64,000 nucleotides of DNA, taken from the NCBI RefSeq assembly GCF_034661295.1, contig NZ_CP141062.1, forward strand, positions 1,054,001-1,118,000, read 5' to 3'. The DNA is from Faecalibacter sp. LW9 (GTDB taxonomy: Bacteria > Bacteroidota > Bacteroidia > Flavobacteriales > Weeksellaceae). The notes under the pieces are model-generated. The model saw nothing but the letters and a program-made list of their open reading frames with translations. It searched no databases and had not been told where the DNA came from. The translations under genes and the position numbers were made by a program. Below, one piece after another: positions 15,398 to 24,487 of the stretch (the stretch's first letter is position 1; every line of letters starts with the position of its first letter).

Positions 15398-16339
15398 TTA
15401 ATATGTAATTTCTCGTTGAACGATATATTCTAAAATTCCATTTTGGTAGATATCCGCTCTAATCCAATTTTTTTGAGCATCCGATTGATATTGGATTGTA
15501 TAGGTACTCAGAAAAGGTTTTCCAGTTCTGAATGATTGAACTTTAGCTGCTGTAACGTGATGATTGGAATCAAAATTCAACTCTAACTTCAATTGTTGGT
15601 TTTGATCAAATTGTTGAAATTTTGATGTTTTATAATTTAAGTCCACAAATGTCATTTGAGCTCGCCCATCGATATTTAATTCTTCATAAATTGGAGTATT
15701 GCCATCATACATAAAATAACGTTTCTGACCATTTCTTCCATCAAAACCGAAAGATTCTTGTTTGATTAATTGACCAGCTTTATTGTAATAAAATTTTAAT
15801 TCTCCAGACTTTTTCCCATCCGTTTTATGAACCACTGATTCTAATCGATTAGTATAAGAAAATTCTGTCTGATATTGTGTTGAAGTAGTTTTTGATTGGA
15901 CCGCTTCATACAATTGCTGAAGTTGTCCATCGGGATTGTATTCATATGTTTTCAATGAACTGATTCGTTTAGGATCTTCCCCATTATTAATTACCGTGGT
16001 CTTTATTTCTGTTGGTTGATGTTGGCGATTATACTGATATTCGGTGTAACTATAAGTCGCCAAATTTCCTCTGTAATCTAAATTATTGGTTTGTTTTTGG
16101 AGATACCCTTGTGAATTAAATTCTAAAATAATTTGATTAAAAAATTCATTCTCTAAAAAAGGAAGAGTCGCCCAATGACCATTTCCATCTTTAGCCGTCA
16201 AAATTACTTTTGTAACTTTTCCGTTCAGATGAAAATCGTTGAGGTGCGTCTTTACATTATACTCATTCAATTGTATTTCCTGTGCATGAATCAGCTGAGA
16301 ACTCGCGATTATAATTCCAATGAATAATAGTTTAATCAT
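15398..16339 (-). CDS. Exported YD-repeat-like protein
   Basis: The start is placed at the ATG at 16339, which opens a signal peptide (MIKLLFIGIIIASSQLIHAQ); an upstream ATG would put ten extra polar residues before it. About 313 residues. The body repeats short units of the form 'xYNxxGQLxxxxxxxxG' ('YNPDGQLQQLYEA', 'YYNKAGQLIKQESFG', 'FNSQGYLQKQT'), as in Bacteroidota proteins with degenerate YD/Rhs-type repeats that form beta-hairpins. It has no toxin domain. Probably periplasmic or surface-exposed; function unknown. Confidence 0.7.
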   Translation of the reverse strand: MIKLLFIGIIIASSQLIHAQEIQLNEYNVKTHLNDFHLNGKVTKVILTAKDGNGHWATLPFLENEFFNQIILEFNSQGYLQKQTNNLDYRGNLATYSYTEYQYNRQHQPTEIKTTVINNGEDPKRISSLKTYEYNPDGQLQQLYEAVQSKTTSTQYQTEFSYTNRLESVVHKTDGKKSGELKFYYNKAGQLIKQESFGFDGRNGQKRYFMYDGNTPIYEELNIDGRAQMTFVDLNYKTSKFQQFDQNQQLKLELNFDSNHHVTAAKVQSFRTGKPFLSTYTIQYQSDAQKNWIRADIYQNGILEYIVQREITY

Positions 16340-16510
16340 AAGATGAATATAAATGGGATATAAATTCAAATGTATAATTTATTGATGGAAAAATTTAGTT
16401 CTAAAAAAATACTTTTCAAATTGTTTACGAAAAGTTAAAACTAATTGATATCGAATAAATTGAGTTTTTAATTGCTATCTTTAATAAAACTAAACTAAAT
16501 AAAATTTTTT

Positions 16511-17587
16511 ATGAGTATTAAAGATCAGTTAACAAAATTAGCAAGTCAAAAAAGTTATCCTTCAGTTACTATCGCATTTAACACTAGTAGAACAATACCA
16601 GATAATCAACAAGATCCAATCAAGCTTAAAAACTTAACAAAAGAGGCGGAAGAGCGTATTTTAGAAGAAATGCATTGGAGAGAAGCTCCTGAAGTGTTAG
16701 AAAAATTAAAGGGGTTATCCGATGAGCTTGAAGTTCATAAAAACTTAGAAAGTTTACACATTTATTTATCCAAAGATACATTTGAGTTTATTCGAACAAC
16801 TTGGCCTATAGCCAATGAAGGAGTATGGATTGATGATACCTTTGCTATACGTCCTCTGATAAAAGCGATGAATAGGACAGAAGAATACTTGGTCTTATAT
16901 CTTACTCAAAAAGGAGTTCGCTTATATCATGCGGTGGATGATGCGATTATAAGAGAAGTAGAAAATGATGATTTTCCGTTTACAGAATCGGCATATAATT
17001 TAACGCATTTGTTTTCTGAAACGGATAATCAATCGAGTAAATTAAAAGAATTCTATAATCAAGTGGATAAAGCTGTACAACGTGCTAATCCAGATCAAAA
17101 TTTAGAATGCTTAGTTATATCTACCGATGATAACTATAGTATGCTTCAGCAAGTAGCAGATTATCCAGCAATGTATATTGGAAATATTTCAACTGATTTT
17201 AATTCGCCTAATCAGAAAAATGAATTCATGAAAGATGCTTGGGAATTTATGAAGCAACGTCAACATGAAAATCGAGGAGCAGCTATTGAAGAAATGCAAG
17301 AAGCGGTTGGGAAAGGACAAGTGTTAACAGATTTACAAGAAATTTATCAAGCAGCGATTGATGGTCGTGGAGAATTGTTAGTTGTGCATCAAGATTATCA
17401 ACAACCAGTGAAAATGGTCGATGATCGAACGTTTGAATTAGCAGATGATCCTACAGCAGAAGGTGTAGTAGATGATATTATCAGTACAATTGCTTGGGAA
17501 GTTATTTCTAAAAAAGGACGTGCCATTTTCACAAGACAGGAAGAGATTAAAGATTTAGGACAAGTCGTTTTAAAGACTAGATATTAA
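16511..17587 (+). CDS. Balon-like (baeRF family) ribosome-associated factor
   Basis: This 358-residue protein resembles bacterial relatives of archaeal and eukaryotic release factor 1 (baeRF), the group that includes the ribosome hibernation factor Balon. Family-like features are the N-terminal alpha/beta domain ('YPSVTIAFNTSRT', 'LHIYLS', 'RPLIKAMNRTEEYLVLYLTQKGVRLYHA'), a middle acidic domain, and a C-terminal L7Ae/eRF1-like end ('GELLVVHQDY', 'DDIISTIAWEVISKKGRAIFTRQEEI'). No GGQ hydrolysis motif is seen, which fits hibernation rather than termination. Assignment is by memory of the family, not by search. It stands alone, and the end hairpin of the adjacent IS serves as its terminator. Confidence 0.6.
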   Translation: MSIKDQLTKLASQKSYPSVTIAFNTSRTIPDNQQDPIKLKNLTKEAEERILEEMHWREAPEVLEKLKGLSDELEVHKNLESLHIYLSKDTFEFIRTTWPIANEGVWIDDTFAIRPLIKAMNRTEEYLVLYLTQKGVRLYHAVDDAIIREVENDDFPFTESAYNLTHLFSETDNQSSKLKEFYNQVDKAVQRANPDQNLECLVISTDDNYSMLQQVADYPAMYIGNISTDFNSPNQKNEFMKDAWEFMKQRQHENRGAAIEEMQEAVGKGQVLTDLQEIYQAAIDGRGELLVVHQDYQQPVKMVDDRTFELADDPTAEGVVDDIISTIAWEVISKKGRAIFTRQEEIKDLGQVVLKTRY

Positions 17588-17600
17588 ACCAAATAAAAAA

Positions 17601-19154
17601 GAGGCTGTCTCAAAAGACAGTCTCTTTTTTTTTGTATTTTATCTGATGAATCTAATTTTGTAATTTAATAGTTCAAAATTGAATTAAATAAGCAAAAAAT
17701 GTAAAAATGATGGTAAAATGAACTTTTTTCAGGTGATTTTCGCCATTTTCTTTAAGTTATGAGCAATAGCAAGTAAGCCGACTTCAATTTCGACTTTATC
17801 AACTCCTCTTAACATAAATCGTTTAAAGTTTTTGTTGTGTTTTATTTCGGCAAAAACTGGTTCAACATCGTGACATCTTTGTTTTCTGAGTTTGATACCT
17901 TTCACTGTATTGAGAAGTTTATATGCTTTTTCTCTTATTTTAGCCAGTTTAGGATTGCTCTCTGAAGAAGTAATTTGTCCTGATTTTTGATCTTTTCTGA
18001 AGTAATTGTATTTTACGTAAGGTTTTATCTTTTTTGATTTAAGCAAGTTATAATTTTCTTCTGAGCCATAGCCCGCATCGGCTACAAGCTCTTTTGGAGT
18101 TCTATGGTAATGCTGCTCAAAACCTGCTAAATGAGGTTTTAGAGTTTTTGTATCGGTTGGATTATGGTGAATAGAATAATGTAAAATATACTGTTTATTC
18201 GTGGAGATTTGCAGATTATAAGCGGGTTTTAGCTGACCATTTTTCATATGATCTTCTTTCATTCTCATAAATGTAGCATCTGTATCGGTCTTAGAGTAAG
18301 AATTTCTTTGTTGTAAAATCTCTTCTTGTTTTTTGTATTTTTCTAAATTCTTAGACCAATTTCTCTTTCCATAATTGAGCTTTTGACGAATCTTTGATGG
18401 GATTTTTTTATCTTTCAAAACTTCATTTATCTTATCAATTGTTTGTGTGACTTTTTCAGAATCGATTTCTTTAAATTCAATATTTTCTGTGTTTTGAAGC
18501 TCTTCTTTTGCTACACTTTCTGCGTAATTCCATAAGTCTTCTAACTGCTCAGAAATTCTAGCTTTGTGTTTTTTAATCGCTCTTCCCCAAACGAATGTAT
18601 AGCGATTAGCGTTTGCCTCAATCTTAGTCCCATCAACAAAAGTGGTTGTTAAACTAACGATTCCTTCTTTTTCTAAAAGCAAGACTATTTGAGTGAATAT
18701 AGATTTCAGTTTACCTTTTAATCGCTCGCTACGAAAGCGATTTATCGTATTATGGTCAGGACGATTCATTCCAGAAAGCCACATAAAATGAATATTTTCT
18801 TTCAGTGCTTGTTCTAATTTACGGCTTGAATAAATATTACTTAGGTAGCCATAAATCAACACTTTCAGAAGCATTTTTGGGTGATAAGATGATGTTCCAT
18901 ATGGTTTATAGCTATTAATAAGATTTTTAATTGCTAAACCATCTATTATATTGAAATAACTCTAACAGGATGCTTTTCTTCTATCAACTCCGATAAATTT
19001 GGAGGAAAAAGCAAATTTTCTTTGGGATTGTAATCTTTAAAGACTATTTTCGAACTAGTATACACACAGCAATTTAATAAAATTGCACCAATTGGGAAAG
19101 CTTAGGCTTTCCTTTTTTCTTAAAAAAAAGCTGTCTCACTTTTGAGACAGCCTC
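17601..19154 (-). mobile_element. IS1182-type insertion sequence, copy 1 (inactive)
   Basis: The ends are GAGGCTGTCTCAAAA (17601-17615) and its inverse TTTTGAGACAGCCTC (19140-19154). It is nearly identical to the copy at 50968-52520 but in opposite orientation. Differences I can see are one missing base in the transposase and one extra base in each of two homopolymer runs, giving 1554 against 1553 bp. No target duplication is clear. Each end folds into a terminator-like hairpin. Confidence 0.9.
17729..19065 (-). pseudogene. IS1182-type transposase, frameshifted
   Basis: Compared with the intact copy (GTTATTTCCAATAT), this one reads GTTATTTCAATAT near 18953. The single-base loss breaks the frame after about 38 codons. 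The remaining 381-codon frame from MLLKVL keeps the DDE core but lacks the N-terminal part, so the protein is probably inactive unless re-initiated. No slippery run is present at the site, so programmed frameshifting is unlikely. Confidence 0.88.
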
Positions 19155-19204
19155 TTTTCTTTGTTATATATGCTCAATTTTAATCTTGTGGATGTTATTA
19201 TATT

Positions 19205-22060
19205 CTATCCTACGATATTGATAATTTTTCCAGGAACAATGATAATGTTCTTTGGTGTACGATCTCCTAATTGTTTGATTGTACGTTCGTCGTTCATTAC
19301 AATTTCTTGAATTTCGTCTTTTGATAATGATAAAGGTAATTCTAATAAGAATTTCATTTTACCATTGAAAGAAACTGGATATTCTTTTGAATCTGCAACT
19401 AACCATTTCTCTTCAAAAACTGGAAATTCCGCTTCTGCAATTGAAGTGTCGTGCCCTAATTTCGACCATAATTCTTCTGCAATGTGAGGCGCATAAGGAG
19501 AAAGAACAATTGCCAACGGCTCTAAAATAGCACGTTTATTTGATTTTAATTTACCTAATTCGTTCACTGCAATCATAAATGTAGAAACCGATGTGTTGAA
19601 CGAGAAATTGTTCACGTCTTCGTCTACTTTCTTGATCGTTTGGTGTAACGCTTTCATTTCTTCTTTCGTTGGTTCATCATCCGAAACGAAGAATGTTTCT
19701 TCTGCTCCTGAGTGATATAAACGCCAGAATTTCTTTAAGAAAGAGTAAACGCCAGATAATCCTTGTGTATTCCATGGTTTAGATTGCTCTAAAGGTCCTA
19801 AGAACATTTCGTATAAACGTAAAGCATCTGCTCCGTATTCGTCACAAATGGTATCCGGTGTTAAAACGTTGTATTTCGATTTCGACATTTTCTCCACCTC
19901 ACGACCTGTAATGAATTTACCGTCTTCTAAAATGAATTCAGCATTTGCATAATCTTCACGCCACGCTTTGAATTGATCTGTATCTAATTCGTCTCCACCA
20001 TCTTTTAACATATTTACGTCAACGTGGATTGGAGTTGTCTCGTATTGATCTTTTAGTCCTTGAGACACGAATGTATTTGTTCCGTTGATACGGTAAGCAA
20101 ACGCACTCATTCCTAAAATCATCCCTTGATTGATTAATTTCTTCGCGTATTCGTCTGTAGGTACTAATCCTTTGTCAAATAAAAATTTTTGCCAGAAACG
20201 AGAATATAATAAGTGACCTGTTGCGTGCTCTGATCCACCTAAGTATAAATCTACATTTTGCCAATAGTTAGCTGCCGATTGAGAAACGAATTCTTCTTCG
20301 TTTTTCGCGTCCATATAACGTAACCAGTACCAAGAAGATCCTGCCCATCCTGGCATAGTATTCAACTCGATTGGGAAAATTGTTTCGTTGTTGATTAAGC
20401 TATTATCCACAACTTGATTTGTTGTTGTATCAAAAGCCCATTGAGTCGCGCGTCCTAAAGGTGGCTCACCGTCAGAAGTTGGTAAATACTCATCGACTTC
20501 AGGTAAGATAATTGGTAACGCTTCTGTTGGAATGGTATAAGGCATTCCGTCTTTAAAATAAACCGGAACTGGTTCTCCCCAATAACGTTGACGAGAGAAT
20601 ACCGCTTCGCGTAAACGGAAGTTTGTTTTTCCTTTTCCAACTCCTTTTTCTTCTAAAGCGGCAATAATTTTTTCAACGGCTTCTTTGTAATCTAATCCGT
20701 TTAAGAAATCAGAATCTTGTAATTCGAATCCACCTTTTTCAGTAAAAGCTGCTTCCGAAATATCTTGACCTTTGAAAATATTGATAATTGGTAAATTGAA
20801 GTGGTTTGCAAAAGCAAAATCACGCTCATCACCAGCAGGAACAGCCATAACAGCTCCCGTTCCGTAAGATGCTAACACGTAATCACCAATCCAAATCGGA
20901 ACTTGTTTTCCTGTAAATGGGTGAATCGCATAAGCTCCTGTGAACTCTCCTGTAATATTTTTCGCATCCGCTAAACGATCACGCTCCGAACGTTTTGAAG
21001 TGTAATCAACGTAAGCGTCAACTTTTGCTTTGTATTCTTCTGTTGTAATTTCAGCAACTAATGGGTGTTCTGGCGCTAATGTTACATAAGAAACACCGAA
21101 AACTGTATCAGGACGAGTGGTGAAAACTTCTATTTTTTCTTCGTTTCCAACCACATCAAAGAAAATAGACGCCCCTTTTGATTTTCCAATCCAGTTACGT
21201 TGCGCTTCTTTGATCGCATCTGACCAATCTAATCCATCTAATCCTGTTAATAAACGATCGGCATAAGCGGTAATACGCATCATCCATTGTGTCATTTTTT
21301 TACGCACAACTGGATATCCACCACGCTCAGATAATCCGTTGATTACTTCGTCGTTTGCTAATACAGTTCCTAAATCTGCACACCAGTTTACTTCTGCTTC
21401 CGCTAAAAATGTTAAACGGTATTTTAGTAAGATTGCTTGTTGCTCTTTTTCAGAGTAAGCATTCCATTCATCGGCAGTAAAGATTGTTACATCTTCGTCT
21501 GCAACGGCATTTACATTGGCATTTCCTTCTGCTTTGAATGTTTCAACTAATTTGCTGATTGGTTCCGCCTTATCAGTTGTATTATCGTAATATGAATCGA
21601 ATAATTGGTTGAAAATCCATTGTGTCCATTTGTAGTATTCTGGGTTTGATGTACGAATCTCACGATCCCAATCATATCCCATTCCAATTTTCTTCAATTG
21701 ATTCTCGTAACCCGCGATTACATTTCCTTGCTTATCAACTCCACCTTCAATATTTACTTTAGTTGTCACTGCTGGATGCTGTCCTGTTTGGATGGCATAT
21801 TGTTCTGCAGGTAAACCAAATGAATCGTATCCTATTGGGTGTAAAACATTGAAACCTTTTAATTTTTTGTAACGTGCAAAGATATCAGACGCGATGTACC
21901 CCAGTGGGTGACCAACGTGCAATCCCGCTCCAGATGGATAAGGGAACATGTCTAATACATAAAATTTAGGTTTATCTGAATTGTTATCAGCTTTAAATGT
22001 TTTGTTATCGATCCAAAATTTTTGCCATTTTGGTTCAATTTCATTAGGATTATATTGCAT
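19205..22060 (-). CDS. leuS: Leucyl-tRNA synthetase
   Basis: This class I synthetase charges tRNA-Leu with leucine in the cytoplasm. The HIGH-type motif is in 'FPYPSGAGLHVGHPLGY' near residue 40, the KMSKS loop in 'VEKMSKSKYN' near residue 710, and the CP1 editing domain shows the threonine-rich 'TTRPDTVFG'. The length of 951 residues is longer than E. coli LeuRS (860) because of an insertion around residues 150-215, as in other Bacteroidota. The start MQYNPNEIEPKWQKFW is where the family begins. A -7 box (TAAATTTG on the minus strand) lies at 22092-22099. Confidence 0.98.
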   Translation of the reverse strand: MQYNPNEIEPKWQKFWIDNKTFKADNNSDKPKFYVLDMFPYPSGAGLHVGHPLGYIASDIFARYKKLKGFNVLHPIGYDSFGLPAEQYAIQTGQHPAVTTKVNIEGGVDKQGNVIAGYENQLKKIGMGYDWDREIRTSNPEYYKWTQWIFNQLFDSYYDNTTDKAEPISKLVETFKAEGNANVNAVADEDVTIFTADEWNAYSEKEQQAILLKYRLTFLAEAEVNWCADLGTVLANDEVINGLSERGGYPVVRKKMTQWMMRITAYADRLLTGLDGLDWSDAIKEAQRNWIGKSKGASIFFDVVGNEEKIEVFTTRPDTVFGVSYVTLAPEHPLVAEITTEEYKAKVDAYVDYTSKRSERDRLADAKNITGEFTGAYAIHPFTGKQVPIWIGDYVLASYGTGAVMAVPAGDERDFAFANHFNLPIINIFKGQDISEAAFTEKGGFELQDSDFLNGLDYKEAVEKIIAALEEKGVGKGKTNFRLREAVFSRQRYWGEPVPVYFKDGMPYTIPTEALPIILPEVDEYLPTSDGEPPLGRATQWAFDTTTNQVVDNSLINNETIFPIELNTMPGWAGSSWYWLRYMDAKNEEEFVSQSAANYWQNVDLYLGGSEHATGHLLYSRFWQKFLFDKGLVPTDEYAKKLINQGMILGMSAFAYRINGTNTFVSQGLKDQYETTPIHVDVNMLKDGGDELDTDQFKAWREDYANAEFILEDGKFITGREVEKMSKSKYNVLTPDTICDEYGADALRLYEMFLGPLEQSKPWNTQGLSGVYSFLKKFWRLYHSGAEETFFVSDDEPTKEEMKALHQTIKKVDEDVNNFSFNTSVSTFMIAVNELGKLKSNKRAILEPLAIVLSPYAPHIAEELWSKLGHDTSIAEAEFPVFEEKWLVADSKEYPVSFNGKMKFLLELPLSLSKDEIQEIVMNDERTIKQLGDRTPKNIIIVPGKIINIVG

Positions 22061-22179
22061 TACTGAAGATTAATTAATAATTAAATTTGAGCAAATTTAC
22101 ATTTTTTACTTATCTTTTAAGGAAGATTGGCGATATTTGTCGTTGATTAATAACTAACCAACCAATTATTAATTTATAT

Positions 22180-22575
22180 ATGAAAAAGGGCCTTATAGCA
22201 TATTATGGTATTGTGCTATTCTTCTTTCTTATTATCCTGTTTTCCGTTCGGTATATTGTGAATACGACTCGAATTTTTATTGGATATGAAGAATCAATTA
22301 ATCCTGTTGAAATCTTTTGGGATATTGATGATAAAGATTCAATTCTTCGTGTGCAGGACCCACTTTACATGACAAAGGATTATTATTTAACGAAAGAACA
22401 TCAGAACAAAATCAAAGAAGACTCAGCATTAACTGCTCAATTATTCCATGATTCAGTACCGAATAAAGGTTCGATAATGAATCTAAAACCACCTTTTGTT
22501 TTATGGAAAAGTTCGAAAAACGATACGGTAAAGATTTTTAAGAATGAGAAAACGTTACGATTTGTAAAAAATTAA
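22180..22575 (+). CDS. Small membrane-anchored hypothetical protein
   Basis: 131 residues: an N-terminal membrane anchor (residues 5-27, YYGIVLFFFLIILFSVRYIV) and an outside-facing soluble domain with no motif I recognise ('VEIFWDIDDKDSILRVQDPLYMTKDYYL'). Its stop overlaps by four bases the end of the converging sensor-kinase gene. Role unknown. Confidence 0.65.
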   Translation: MKKGLIAYYGIVLFFFLIILFSVRYIVNTTRIFIGYEESINPVEIFWDIDDKDSILRVQDPLYMTKDYYLTKEHQNKIKEDSALTAQLFHDSVPNKGSIMNLKPPFVLWKSSKNDTVKIFKNEKTLRFVKN

Positions 22576-23603
22576 AGAGCTTTCCTCAAATAAAAATAAA
22601 AAGTTGATCCTTTTCCCACTTTACTTTGGACATAAATCTTTTGATTGTGCGCTTCAAGGATATGTTTAACAATAGCTAAACCAAGTCCAGAGCCACCTTG
22701 ATTACGATTTCTTGATTTGTCGACACGATAAAAACGTTCAAAAATACGGGATAAATCTTCGTTTTTAATTCCAACACCTTGGTCTTTTACCATTATTTTC
22801 ACTGCATCTTCGGTTTCTTTTAATTCGATTTTAATCGTTGTATTCTCATCCGAATAATTGATCGCATTTACGATAAGGTTAATTAGTACTTGTTGGATTT
22901 TTTCAATATCACCAACAACGCGTAAGGTATAATCGGAAGGATGATTTAGCACCAATCGAATATTGTTTTTTTCTGCTTTGATTTCAAGTAAATCAATGAC
23001 ATCCTGAATCAAGGCTACAAGATTAAATGGATTATTTTGAATGTCAATTCGACCTTTTTCTAGTTCCGAAATCATATCCAGATCACGTACTAAGTATATT
23101 AAACGATCCACAGATTTATTGATTCGGTTCAAGTATTTATCACGAATATTTTCATCGTCAATACCACCTTCAATTAAAGTTAGTAAATATCCTTGTACAG
23201 AGAATAGAGGGGTTTTCAATTCATGAGAAATATTTCCTAAAAATTCACGTCGATAGTTCTCACGCTCATTTAGGAAATCGATTTCTTTGGATTGCACTTC
23301 CGTGATATCTGAAATTTTTTGAGATAAACCTTCAAAATCAACTTCTTCGGAAGAGATTTGAGGTAGGTTTTTAGATAATTGAGTAAAATCTTTTCGGCGT
23401 TGATGTCTAATAATTACAAAAAGAAATACATTTAAACCAACTAAAATCATTGCGATTAACACAATGAAAAAAGGAATATTTTCGATAATAAAATTAATAT
23501 TACCAAACCAAAGGTAAGTGAATCCTGTAAAGCCGATTGCAATAAAAATGGTCGTGAATAAGGCGTAGATGAAAAGATTATATATCTTAAAGTTAGAAGC
23601 CAT
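22572..23603 (-). CDS. Sensor histidine kinase, PhoR-like
   Basis: The protein has 343 residues. Two N-terminal membrane spans (about residues 10-60) enclose only a very short loop, so sensing is probably through the membrane or a partner protein. H-box 'FLGNISHELKTPLFSVQGYL' gives the phospho-acceptor His; N-box 'NLIVNAINYSDE', G1 'VKDQGVGI' and G2 'GGSGLGLAIVKHILEAH' complete the ATPase. The H-box and short loop resemble PhoR of the phosphate system. It is the second gene after the regulator, with seven bases between, so the pair is co-transcribed. Confidence 0.93.
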   Translation of the reverse strand: MASNFKIYNLFIYALFTTIFIAIGFTGFTYLWFGNINFIIENIPFFIVLIAMILVGLNVFLFVIIRHQRRKDFTQLSKNLPQISSEEVDFEGLSQKISDITEVQSKEIDFLNERENYRREFLGNISHELKTPLFSVQGYLLTLIEGGIDDENIRDKYLNRINKSVDRLIYLVRDLDMISELEKGRIDIQNNPFNLVALIQDVIDLLEIKAEKNNIRLVLNHPSDYTLRVVGDIEKIQQVLINLIVNAINYSDENTTIKIELKETEDAVKIMVKDQGVGIKNEDLSRIFERFYRVDKSRNRNQGGSGLGLAIVKHILEAHNQKIYVQSKVGKGSTFYFYLRKAL

Positions 23604-23610
23604 GCCTTAT

Positions 23611-24291
23611 TTAATCATTAATTTTATAACCTATTCCTTTGATGGTAGAGAATCGATCATTTCCAAATTTTTCGCGCAATTTACGCATATGAACATCAAT
23701 AGTACGACCACCTACAACGACTTCATTTCCCCATACTTTTTCTAAAATTTCTTCTCGTTTAAACACGCGTTCAGGATTAGAAGCTAACAATGCAATCAAT
23801 TCAAATTCTTTGCGAGGTAATAAGAATTCTTCATTTTGAAAAGTTACTTTATATGTTTCACGGTTGATTTCAAAATTATTCAATTGGATTAATTCATCAG
23901 GAGCAATCTCATGATTGTTTTTTAACTTTAATAATGCATTTAATTTACTGATTAAGACTTTTGGTTTAATCGGTTTTAGAATATAATCATTTGCTCCCGC
24001 TTCGTATCCTGCTAATTGCGAAAAATCTTCCGCTCGTGCTGAAAGAAATACTACTAAAGTATCTTTAAACGAATCCAATTTGCGTAATTCTGTACACATT
24101 TCCATCCCATCCATAAGTGGCATCATCACATCCAATAGAATCAAATCCGGTTTAAAAATTTTTGCCATTTTCAATCCTTCAATGCCATTTGATGCTGTTT
24201 CAATTTCGAAACCTTCTTTTTTTAAGTTGTAACCAATAAATTCTAAAATATCTGGTTCGTCGTCAACTAAAAGTATTTTGATGTTTTTCAT
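23611..24291 (-). CDS. OmpR/PhoB-family response regulator
   Basis: This 226-residue protein has a receiver domain with acidic residues 'DDEP', phospho-acceptor Asp in 'LILLDVMMP', and 'LSARAE' and 'ILKPIKP' for the switch Thr/Ser and Lys. The C-terminal winged helix ('LLPRKEFELIALLASNPERVFKREEIL', 'GGRTIDVHMRKLREKFG') is of the PhoB/OmpR type. It is transcribed divergently from the TonB receptor gene. The region between them carries two copies of a 15-base repeat with 11-base half-site phasing, a natural target for this regulator. Confidence 0.95.
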   Translation of the reverse strand: MKNIKILLVDDEPDILEFIGYNLKKEGFEIETASNGIEGLKMAKIFKPDLILLDVMMPLMDGMEMCTELRKLDSFKDTLVVFLSARAEDFSQLAGYEAGANDYILKPIKPKVLISKLNALLKLKNNHEIAPDELIQLNNFEINRETYKVTFQNEEFLLPRKEFELIALLASNPERVFKREEILEKVWGNEVVVGGRTIDVHMRKLREKFGNDRFSTIKGIGYKIND

Positions 24292-24303
24292 ATTATGGTA
24301 GGA

Positions 24304-24386
24304 TTAACATTGATTTAATCTGCAGGTAAAATTAAGGTAATATTCTGATGTATTTATTGATCATGAACTTCTTAACATTGATTTAA
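24304..24386. promoter_or_regulatory. Paired direct repeats, candidate response-regulator boxes
   Basis: TTAACATTGATTTAA occurs exactly at 24304-24318 and 24372-24386. Each copy contains two TTAA half-sites 11 bases apart, the spacing on which OmpR/PhoB dimers bind. They lie between the divergent regulator (start 24291) and the TonB receptor gene (start 24488). Confidence 0.55.
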
Positions 24387-24487
24387 AGTTACTAAAATTT
24401 GATAACAATTCCGTAACGAAACCTTTACAATTAGGAAAAGTGTTTTTGTTTGATAGTCAGCAATTTTGTGTCAAACAAACACGAAAA

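Noticed and set aside
18940-18970. Programmed frameshift in the IS1182-type transposase
   Set aside because: There is no slippery heptamer or following structure at the site and the other copy is open without a shift, so a simple mutation is more likely.
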